From CAZZIQ01 sp964654355 (lineage in GTDB: Bacteria; Pseudomonadota; Gammaproteobacteria; GCF-002020875): a stretch of DNA of 10,501 bases. The stretch spans positions 1-10,501 of the forward strand of contig CAZZIQ010000041.1 of the NCBI GenBank assembly GCA_964654355.1. Reading direction: 5' to 3'. Made by a program: the position numbers and the translations under genes. The notes beneath the pieces were generated by a model. The model did not search any database. It was not told where the DNA came from and was given only the letters and a program-made list of their open reading frames with translations. Shown here one piece after another: positions 1 to 4,889 of this stretch (the stretch's first letter is position 1; every line of letters starts with the position of its first letter).

Positions 1-24
1 TTTCCTGCACCAAAACTCAAGCTC

Positions 25-459
25 TTACGCCACATTTACCTGAACTTTCTTCGGTTCTGGGGCCACTTTTTTCGGCAATTTCACCTCGAGCACACCGTCC
101 TTATAACTGGCCTCAATAGCATCCTCGTTCACGGCCTCCCCGACCGTGAGGCTACGCACGTAGCGACCCACGCGACGTTCGCGACGAATCACCTTGCCGT
201 CTTGCTTCTCGGTGTTTTCTTCCTTGTGCTCACCACGCAGGTTCAGCACGCCATTGTGAACTTCAATCGAGATGTCTTCTTTGTTCAGGCCAGGCATGTC
301 GGCATGAATCAAGTAATGGTCTTCATTCTCGGAGATGTCCATCGCGGGCATGCGCTCGATTGAGCCGGCATCGCCACGACGCACAGGACGGAAGAAGCTA
401 TCAAACAACTCATCGAAATCCTTGTCATTGAACAAGGTTGGGAAACGCATCAGTGTCAT
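25..459 (-). CDS. Small heat-shock protein, Hsp20/alpha-crystallin family
   Basis: This 144-residue protein is an ATP-independent holdase chaperone of the cytoplasm. Such proteins form oligomers that bind unfolding polypeptides and pass them to DnaK/ClpB. A short N-terminal arm with FPTLFNDKDFDELFDSFF (about 6-23) precedes the alpha-crystallin domain (about 37-132). That domain includes DMPGLNKEDI (54-63) and the family signature around GVLEVKLPK (122-130). The C-terminal tail carries a V-Q-V triplet (139-141) that fits the I-X-I/V oligomerisation motif. Length is typical of the bacterial class A type. The start at 459 is supported by AAGGAG (466-471, minus strand) 6 nt upstream; the ATG three codons later lacks comparable spacing. 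It diverges from phhB and is monocistronic as far as visible, with only 24 nt beyond its stop. A sigma32-type promoter and a leader hairpin precede it. Family is certain; I give no symbol because ibpA/hspA naming cannot be decided here. Confidence 0.96.
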   Translation of the reverse strand: MTLMRFPTLFNDKDFDELFDSFFRPVRRGDAGSIERMPAMDISENEDHYLIHADMPGLNKEDISIEVHNGVLNLRGEHKEENTEKQDGKVIRRERRVGRYVRSLTVGEAVNEDAIEASYKDGVLEVKLPKKVAPEPKKVQVNVA

Positions 460-462
460 GGT

Positions 463-490
463 TGTCTCCTTAACTACGAGATCAGAAACA
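463..490 (-). promoter_or_regulatory. Possible RNA thermometer hairpin covering the hsp20 ribosome binding site
   Basis: In the hsp20 leader, UGUUUCU (484-490 read on the minus strand) can pair with GGAGACA (463-469), which contains most of the Shine-Dalgarno sequence. The stem is 7 bp with two G-U pairs and a 14-nt loop (470-483). A U-rich, wobble-containing stem that masks the SD of a small heat-shock gene resembles known thermometers (ROSE, fourU). The pairing is read by eye and no folding energy was computed. The short stem could be fortuitous. Confidence 0.4.
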
Positions 491-497
491 GATTACC

Positions 498-512
498 GCT
501 TGCACCGCAAGC
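498..512 (-). promoter_or_regulatory. Hairpin at the 5' end of the hsp20 leader
   Basis: GCTTGC and GCAAGC form a perfect 6-bp stem with a 3-nt loop (GGU in the RNA). It would begin within a few nucleotides of the start site predicted from the sigma32-type promoter at 522-550. Multi-hairpin leaders are normal for heat-shock thermometers and 5'-terminal stems also stabilise mRNA. It has no U-run, so it is not a terminator. Confidence 0.4.
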
Positions 513-521
513 TTCGATACC

Positions 522-550
522 TATCTGGGGGTCGCAACCACCTTTTCAAG
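522..550 (-). promoter_or_regulatory. Sigma32 (RpoH) heat-shock promoter for hsp20
   Basis: On the minus strand CTTGAAA (544-550) is followed after 13 nt by CCCCAGATA (522-530). The RpoH consensus is CTTGAAA, an 11-16 nt spacer, then CCCCATNTA, so the -35 is perfect and the -10 matches at all but one position. Transcription would start near 514-516, giving a leader of about 55 nt. Placement directly upstream of an Hsp20 gene makes chance unlikely. Confidence 0.8.
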
Positions 551-565
551 TACCCCTCGATGAAT

Positions 566-594
566 CTGACAGAGGAACCAATTTGGGTTATGTT
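566..594 (+). promoter_or_regulatory. Possible sigma70 promoter for phhB
   Basis: CTGACA (566-571, 5 of 6 to TTGACA) is separated by 17 nt from TATGTT (589-594, 4 of 6 to TATAAT). The expected start near 601 leaves a leader of about 75 nt before phhB. It lies next to, and divergent from, the hsp20 heat-shock promoter. Only a consensus match by eye supports it. Confidence 0.4.
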
Positions 595-675
595 CGTCGA
601 CAATCAGATTCACGCGCTACGCCAGAAACGAATGGACTGTGCGCGCCAACAAATCACTTGTAAAAGGAGCCAACC

Positions 676-1014
676 ATGACCGATCTCACTGCTGAACGTT
701 GCGAAGCCTGCCGCGCGGATGCACCTAGAGTTTCAGACGAAGAGCTCGCAACCCTCATCCGTATGATTCCCGACTGGAACATTGAGGTTCGGGATGGCGT
801 TATGCAACTGGAGCGCAGCTATACCTTCCCAGACTTTGTTGCGGCGCTTGCCTTTACCAATAAAGTCGGAGACATTGCTGAGGAGGAAGGCCACCACCCC
901 GCCATCCTGACGGAGTGGGGAAAAGTCACCGTAACTTGGTGGAGTCATAAGATTCGCGGCCTGCATCGCAATGACTTTGTGATGGCCGCAAAAACAGACC
1001 AGATCGCTCATTAA
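676..1014 (+). CDS. phhB: Pterin-4a-carbinolamine dehydratase (PhhB/PCD/DCoH family)
   Basis: This enzyme dehydrates 4a-hydroxytetrahydrobiopterin to the quinonoid dihydropterin, recycling the cofactor of aromatic amino-acid hydroxylases. The 112-residue protein is full length for the family and cytoplasmic. It shows WNIEV near 34-38, FPDFVAALAF (51-60), the catalytic HHP (73-75) and VTWWSHKIRGL (86-96), whose His91 belongs to the active-site set. The start is fixed by AAAAGGAGC about 6 nt upstream of the ATG at 676. No phenylalanine hydroxylase lies in the window. Many bacteria carry this family without phhA, and other pterin-linked roles have been suggested, so the physiological substrate is open. 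A 68-residue gene follows 34 nt downstream and is probably cotranscribed. Confidence 0.93.
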   Translation: MTDLTAERCEACRADAPRVSDEELATLIRMIPDWNIEVRDGVMQLERSYTFPDFVAALAFTNKVGDIAEEEGHHPAILTEWGKVTVTWWSHKIRGLHRNDFVMAAKTDQIAH

Positions 1015-1048
1015 GAGGCGTACTGGATCACCCACAAGGAGTAATGAG

Positions 1049-1255
1049 ATGTTCTTGCAGTTAACAAAAAATTCCGATCGCGTTGAAGTACTCGACACCG
1101 CCGAACTCTTCGATCCCTTCAAAGACAGTATTTCGGGACGTTTGCATCGTGGTGAAGAACTGCAAGATCCGGATCGCTTTCGCAAAGCAGATCTGAGCTT
1201 CCCGTCAGGTGAAGCGCTACCGCGCTGCTGGATCGATCCGCACTACCGCGCCTGA
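1049..1255 (+). CDS. Small conserved-looking protein of unknown function, downstream of phhB
   Basis: This 68-residue soluble protein has no signal peptide or membrane segment. AAGGAG with good spacing precedes the ATG at 1049, so translation is likely. The N-terminal half (FLQLTKNSDRVEVLDTAELF) is followed by a charged middle part with GRLHRGEELQDPDRF (about 30-44). The end is proline- and tryptophan-containing, FPSGEALPRCWIDPHYR (about 51-67). The composition (GEELQDP, SGEALPRCW) looks constrained rather than random, and I have an uncertain memory of similar short proteins annotated loosely as acetyltransferase in pseudomonads. It is far too short for a GNAT fold, so that label should not be trusted. 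It lies 34 nt after phhB in the same direction and its stop is 10 nt from the convergent globin gene. I do not recognise a function. Confidence 0.75.
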   Translation: MFLQLTKNSDRVEVLDTAELFDPFKDSISGRLHRGEELQDPDRFRKADLSFPSGEALPRCWIDPHYRA

Positions 1256-1265
1256 TCTTTTCCGA

Positions 1266-1703
1266 CTATACCGACGTCGTCGGTTCGCGCATTCCAGGGC
1301 TGAGGCGCTCTTCCGACGTCTCAGCAATGTTGCGCATGTGATCAGCCACGCGCTCAAGCTGAAATTCGATTTCCCCGCGTAGGCGCGCATCCTCAACACA
1401 ATCCTCAAGCGCTTGGTGCATGCACTGCATCCACTGCGCCGCCATTGCACGGTCAATGGCAAAGGGCATGTGCCGCATGCGCAAACGCGGGTGGCCGTAC
1501 TTCTCCGCATACAGCGGCGGCCCACCCATCCATCCCGAAAGGAATTGATACAGCTTATCGCGCGAGACGCGTAGGCTCTTAGCGTGCATTGCGCGAAGCG
1601 GCTGCACGCTCGGGTCACTGTCCATCACATCGTAAAAGCGATCGACCAAGGCCCGTACCGCCGCATCACCACCGATGCGCTCATACAGGGATGGCAGGCT
1701 CAT
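1266..1703 (-). CDS. Group II truncated haemoglobin (TrHbII, GlbO type)
   Basis: This is a small haem protein with a 2-over-2 globin fold that binds O2 or NO. Family roles proposed are oxygen or nitrosative chemistry and are not fixed here. The protein is 145 residues from the ATG at 1703. Visible marks are LYERIGG (6-12), the B10 tyrosine in DRFYDVM (Tyr24), the LSGWMGGPPLY segment (55-65), YGHPRLRMRH with proximal His78, and the G8 tryptophan typical of group II (Trp91). An ATG at 1724, seven codons earlier, is less likely. The ATG at 1703 forms an ATGA overlap with the kdsB stop and has AGGG just upstream, and MSLPSLYERIGG is the usual N terminus. It ends an operon-like run of lipid A/Kdo genes, so translational coupling to kdsB is expected. 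Its C-terminal 15-20 residues are polar and probably disordered. Confidence 0.93.
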   Translation of the reverse strand: MSLPSLYERIGGDAAVRALVDRFYDVMDSDPSVQPLRAMHAKSLRVSRDKLYQFLSGWMGGPPLYAEKYGHPRLRMRHMPFAIDRAMAAQWMQCMHQALEDCVEDARLRGEIEFQLERVADHMRNIAETSEERLSPGMREPTTSV

Positions 1704-2467
1704 GCACCCTGCTTTGTGAACCAAGCGCGCATGCGCTCGAGATCAGCCGGCGAGTCCACGCCATGCCCAGGTGACTCCGTCGCGGCCGTGCAATGAATTC
1801 GCTCGCCTTGCCACAGGACACGCAGCTGCTCGAGCGATTCCATGCCTTCGAGCGGCGACAGTGGCCACGTTGCGAAACGTTTTAAGAACCCAGCGCGGTA
1901 GGCATACACACCGAGGTGGCGCCAATGTTCAGCATCGGCACGCAGATCTTCACGGGTCACGGCGAAGGCATCGCGATCCCAAGGCATCGGCGCCCGACTG
2001 AAATACAGCGCGTAGCCCTGTGCATCCATGACCGTTTTCACCACATGTGGATCAAACAACTCCGCCGCGTGTTGAATTCGTTGATTCAGCGTGGTGACGC
2101 TGGCATCCGGATGCGCGTCCATGTCTTCTGCCACTTGGCGTAACAACTGCGGCGGCATGGCAGGCTCGTCGCCTTGCAAGTTCACCAAAATCGCATCATT
2201 CGCGAAGCCTTCCAGTGCGGCGACTTCGGCTAAACGATCGGTCCCGGTCGCATGCTCGGCCGAGGTCATGCACACCTCAGCACCAAACCCCTGCGCCACC
2301 TCCGCAATGCGGGCATCATCGGTCGCAATCAAAATCCGCGCGGCACCACTCTCCTGCGCGCGCTCCCACGTGTGTTGCACCATGGGCTTGCCGCAGATGT
2401 CTGCCAACGGCTTCCCGGGCAGCCGCGAAGAGGCATAACGTGCGGGAATGACGACCGTGAAGTTCAT
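1700..2467 (-). CDS. kdsB: 3-deoxy-manno-octulosonate cytidylyltransferase (CMP-Kdo synthetase)
   Basis: KdsB joins CTP and Kdo to make CMP-Kdo, the donor used by WaaA to add Kdo to lipid IVA, and acts in the cytoplasm. The 255-residue protein is full length. It has the nucleotide-binding N terminus VVIPARYASSRLPGKPL (5-21), ATGTDR (73-78), VNLQGDEP (95-102) with the Mg-binding Asp100, HLGVYAYR (184-191), LEQLRVL (212-218) and the C-terminal GVDSPADLE (236-244) with Asp238. Its ATG overlaps the ycaR stop by one base (TAATG), and its TGA overlaps the globin start (ATGA). It is therefore translationally linked on both sides. The ycaR-kdsB pair downstream of lpxK is conserved in gammaproteobacteria, including E. 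coli. Confidence 0.97.
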   Translation of the reverse strand: MNFTVVIPARYASSRLPGKPLADICGKPMVQHTWERAQESGAARILIATDDARIAEVAQGFGAEVCMTSAEHATGTDRLAEVAALEGFANDAILVNLQGDEPAMPPQLLRQVAEDMDAHPDASVTTLNQRIQHAAELFDPHVVKTVMDAQGYALYFSRAPMPWDRDAFAVTREDLRADAEHWRHLGVYAYRAGFLKRFATWPLSPLEGMESLEQLRVLWQGERIHCTAATESPGHGVDSPADLERMRAWFTKQGA

Positions 2468-2652
2468 TACAGCGCCTCAACCTCAGCTTCGGTGAGTCCA
2501 CGCGCTTCATCAATCAGCATGACCGGGATCTCATCACGAATCGGAAACGACAGACGATCCGCCTTACAGATGAGTTCTTGTTCTGCTTTGCGATACACCA
2601 AGGGGCCTTTGCACAGCGGGCAGACCAAGATGTCGAGTAGTTTCTTATCCAT
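2467..2652 (-). CDS. ycaR: Trm112-family zinc-ribbon-like small protein YcaR
   Basis: This 61-residue protein belongs to the Trm112/UPF0434 family. It starts MDKKLLDILVCPLCKGPL, has the CxxC pair Cys11/Cys14 and a further Cys29 in ELICK, and then the conserved LSFPIRDEIPVML (34-46). Eukaryotic and archaeal Trm112 proteins activate methyltransferases. The bacterial role is not established, though the gene almost always sits between lpxK and kdsB. With only three cysteines a complete Cys4 zinc site is not apparent, which is usual for this subgroup as I recall E. coli YcaR. It starts 19 nt after lpxK with a weak GAGAG ribosome site and its TAA overlaps the kdsB ATG. Confidence 0.93.
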   Translation of the reverse strand: MDKKLLDILVCPLCKGPLVYRKAEQELICKADRLSFPIRDEIPVMLIDEARGLTEAEVEAL

Positions 2653-2671
2653 GGTTCTCTCTTAAAAATAC

Positions 2672-3667
2672 TTAACGCTTGAATAGATGATCGAGCAGGC
2701 CTTGCAACGCCGCATTTGCATGCGCTTGCACCGGAACTACCCAGATGGATTGATCAGGCTGCGGAATCCAGTTTGGCGGCAACTTCACAGCATCTTTCTC
2801 CGTCAACAAGATACTACCGCGCATTCCTTGAAAATCACTCGGCCGAAACGCATGGTGATCGGCAAAAGGATGCTCAAAGACCTCGATCCCCGCCTTGCGC
2901 AGTAATTGAAAGAAACGCTGCGGGTGACCGATGCCCGCCACCGCATGCGCCGGCATGCCGGCAAAGTCGGATAAGGGCCGGGTTTGACTAGGATCGTCCC
3001 ACAACCAGAGCCGATCCGGTTCAAGAACGAAGGCAGCAGCATCCGCAGGCTCTGAAGCGCTTGCTCGCCCATTCCAGATCACTGCATCCACAGATTGCAA
3101 ACGTTGTGGCGATTCACGCAGCGGACCTGCAGGCAGGCAGTAGCCATTCCCCAGTCCACGCGCCGCATCCATGACCACCCATTCAAGCGAACGACCGAGC
3201 GCGTAATGCTGCAATCCGTCATCGGTGATGATGCAGTCGCAGTCGGTTTCATTGATGAGCGCTTGCGCAGCCTCGACTCGATTGCGCGCCACCCGAATTG
3301 GCACGCCGGTACGCTGCGCAATCAATAAAGGCTCATCGCCAACCACGGCAGGATCGCTACTGGGTGACACGGCATGCACGCGGTTGCCCGCCTCACCACC
3401 ATATCCCCGACTAATCACACCCGGCCGGCGTCCACGCGCACGCAAGGCCTCAACGACCGCAATCACCAAAGGGGTTTTGCCGACGCCACCAACATGAATG
3501 TTGCCAATCACCAGAACCGGCAATGCGAGCTTGTGCACCTTGAACAGACCACGCCGATACAGCCAGCGGCGCAGTGCCACCATCGCACAGAACAATCCGG
3601 TCAGGGGTAGAAAGAACACAAACGCCGGATGGCGTTCGTACCACAGGCGTTCAAAGAAACGGCGCAC
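2672..3667 (-). CDS. lpxK: Tetraacyldisaccharide 4'-kinase (lipid A biosynthesis)
   Basis: LpxK phosphorylates the 4' position of tetraacyldisaccharide 1-phosphate to give lipid IVA, at the cytoplasmic face of the inner membrane. The 331-residue protein has a hydrophobic N-terminal anchor (about 14-36) and the P-loop GNIHVGGVGKTP (55-66). SRGYGG (86-91), VGDEPLLIA (109-117), the DDGLQHYAL segment (149-157) and LPAGPLRE (178-185), all family signatures, follow. The start is GTG at 3667 with ATAGGG a few nt upstream; the N-terminal RLWYERHPAFVFFLPL matches the family pattern, so a later start is unlikely. It lies 23 nt downstream of exbD and 19 nt upstream of ycaR, consistent with one transcript. 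No msbA lies beside it, unlike E. coli; exbB-exbD occupy that place. Confidence 0.97.
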   Translation of the reverse strand: MRRFFERLWYERHPAFVFFLPLTGLFCAMVALRRWLYRRGLFKVHKLALPVLVIGNIHVGGVGKTPLVIAVVEALRARGRRPGVISRGYGGEAGNRVHAVSPSSDPAVVGDEPLLIAQRTGVPIRVARNRVEAAQALINETDCDCIITDDGLQHYALGRSLEWVVMDAARGLGNGYCLPAGPLRESPQRLQSVDAVIWNGRASASEPADAAAFVLEPDRLWLWDDPSQTRPLSDFAGMPAHAVAGIGHPQRFFQLLRKAGIEVFEHPFADHHAFRPSDFQGMRGSILLTEKDAVKLPPNWIPQPDQSIWVVPVQAHANAALQGLLDHLFKR

Positions 3668-3690
3668 GACCCTATCCGCAAGTTCGCGAA

Positions 3691-4107
3691 CTAATCGCGT
3701 GAAGACTGTGCCGCAATCGACAACTTATCAAAGCCACTCAAGCGTGCCGCATCCATGGCGCGTACCACCGCATCGTGTGGCGCCTTGCCGTCTGCTTGCA
3801 GCACCAGCGGGCGATCGCCGGCTGGCCCGAGCGCTTCCAAAGCCGCACGCAACGCCTCACGCGAGGACGCAACGGCCTCGCCTTGCAACTGATAACGACC
3901 TTCGGCACTGACTTCGAGCACAATGCGTTCCTGACGAACACTGGGCGCACCGCTCACCGCTTCTGGCAAATCGACCTTGAGTCGGGTTTCTTGCTGAAAG
4001 GTCGTGGTGACCATGAAGAAAATCAGCAACAAGAACACCACATCAATCAACGGCGTGATGTCGATGCGAGGCTCTTCGGAACGGGTCGGACGCAGGTTCA
4101 TGACCAT
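3691..4107 (-). CDS. exbD: Biopolymer transport protein ExbD/TolR family
   Basis: ExbD is the single-span partner of ExbB in a proton-driven motor that energises an outer-membrane process. The 138-residue protein begins with a short cytoplasmic stretch (RPTRSEEPRIDITPLID). A transmembrane helix follows (about 19-35) carrying the essential aspartate (Asp22 in IDVVFLLLIFF). A periplasmic domain of about 95 residues follows and contains RPLVLQADGKAPHDAVVRAMDAARL (split across 113-137), typical of ExbD/TolR. The ATG at 4107 forms a TAATG overlap with the exbB stop. A second ATG at 4101 is possible and would remove two residues. ExbD and TolR are hard to separate by eye. No tolA, tolB, pal or tonB is in the window, so the locus-specific ExbD assignment is preferred. 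Confidence 0.93.
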   Translation of the reverse strand: MVMNLRPTRSEEPRIDITPLIDVVFLLLIFFMVTTTFQQETRLKVDLPEAVSGAPSVRQERIVLEVSAEGRYQLQGEAVASSREALRAALEALGPAGDRPLVLQADGKAPHDAVVRAMDAARLSGFDKLSIAAQSSRD

Positions 4108-4718
4108 TACATCTCACGATCACCGTGGATGATCTCCACCAACTTGATCGCTTCTTGTTCCATGTCCACCACCAGCGCATCCACACGACGGCGAAGGTGG
4201 CGATAAAAAATGAAACTCGGAATCGCTACCGACAGGCCAGCCGCTGTGGTGATCAATGCCTCGGAAATGCCCGCAGAAAGGACGCCGGGATCACCAATGC
4301 CTTGCAGAGTGATGGCATCAAACACCTTGATCATCCCAACCACAGTTCCGAGCAAACCCAGCAAGGGCGTGGTCGAAGCAATACTGCCCAAGGTGTTGAG
4401 ATAGCGCTCCAGCAAGTGGACCTCATGACGGCCCACCTCTTCGATCGCTTCTTTCATGACTTCGCGCAGATTGTGCTGATTGGAAATGCCCGCTGCGAAC
4501 ATCCGACCCAGTGGTGAGTTGCGCCGCACTTCCTGCAAGCGCGCTGCATTCAGCTGTCCATCACGCTGCCAAGCGCAGACTTGGGTGAGCAGATTTGAGG
4601 GTGCGACTCGACTGGCGCGCAGACTCCAAAATCGTTCAGCAACAATCGCTGTCGCCAGCACCGAGGCCAACAGGATCGGCCACATCAACCAGCCGCCTGC
4701 CTGCACTAACTCCCACAT
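4107..4718 (-). CDS. exbB: Biopolymer transport protein ExbB/TolQ/MotA family
   Basis: ExbB is the multi-span inner-membrane stator that forms the proton path with ExbD. From the ATG at 4718 the protein has 203 residues. It has an N-terminal helix MWELVQAGGWLMWPILLASV with ERF after it (1-30) and a cytoplasmic region (about 35-105). TPLLGLLGTVVGMIKVF (117-133) and ISEALITTAAGLSVAIPSF (151-169), the hallmark second and third helices of the family, follow. The start is chosen because AAGGAG (4726-4731) sits 7 nt upstream and because MWEL is the usual N terminus. The reading frame is open further upstream to 4778 and into the assembly gap, but that extension has no family character. exbD follows with a one-base overlap. 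The partner energised by this pair is unknown. Confidence 0.95.
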   Translation of the reverse strand: MWELVQAGGWLMWPILLASVLATAIVAERFWSLRASRVAPSNLLTQVCAWQRDGQLNAARLQEVRRNSPLGRMFAAGISNQHNLREVMKEAIEEVGRHEVHLLERYLNTLGSIASTTPLLGLLGTVVGMIKVFDAITLQGIGDPGVLSAGISEALITTAAGLSVAIPSFIFYRHLRRRVDALVVDMEQEAIKLVEIIHGDREM

Positions 4719-4725
4719 CCGCGCA

Positions 4726-4731
4726 CTCCTT
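4726..4731 (-). promoter_or_regulatory. Ribosome binding site that decides the exbB start
   Basis: AAGGAG on the minus strand, 7 nt before the ATG at 4718. It selects this start over the in-frame ATG at 4778, which would add 20 residues of non-family sequence. Confidence 0.75.
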
Positions 4732-4789
4732 GTCCCGAAGTATTGATCGAAGTCTTGATAAAGGCCCAAGTCTAGCACTCCAGACCCGC

Positions 4790-4889
4790 NNNNNNNNNNN
4801 NNNNNNNNNNNNNNNNNNNNNNNNNNNNNNNNNNNNNNNNNNNNNNNNNNNNNNNNNNNNNNNNNNNNNNNNNNNNNNNNNNNNNNNNN
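4790..4889. other. Assembly gap of exactly 100 N
   Basis: The bases from 4790 to 4889 are N, a round number that is the usual placeholder for a scaffold join of unknown size. It interrupts the C-terminal part of comEC. ComEC proteins normally continue for about 150 residues past the DHxGG motif that lies just before the gap. The missing DNA is therefore likely several hundred bases rather than 100, and any reading frame carried across the N run is unreliable. Confidence 0.97.

Larger units (their letters stand above)
460..675. other. Divergent intergenic region between hsp20 and phhB
   Basis: These 216 nt hold the sigma32-type promoter and structured leader of hsp20 on the minus strand and a possible sigma70 promoter and leader of phhB on the plus strand. 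An open frame covering part of it on the plus strand (335-679) runs antisense into hsp20 and has no family character. I see no further gene here. Confidence 0.7.

Noticed and set aside
335..679. Plus-strand open frame of 114 codons overlapping hsp20 and the hsp20-phhB spacer
   Set aside because: It lies antisense to a clear Hsp20 gene for about 125 nt, has no family features and would run into the phhB start. The region is better explained by two divergent leaders.
1270..1284. Inverted repeat ACCGACG-T-CGTCGGT between convergent genes, considered as a bidirectional terminator
   Set aside because: The centre is one base, so only about 5 bp could pair around a loop. There is no T-run on either side, and it lies inside the globin coding end.
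4719..4778. N-terminal extension of exbB by 20 residues from an ATG at 4778
   Set aside because: The added residues are not family-like, a clear SD precedes the ATG at 4718, and the upstream frame is open simply because it runs into the N gap.
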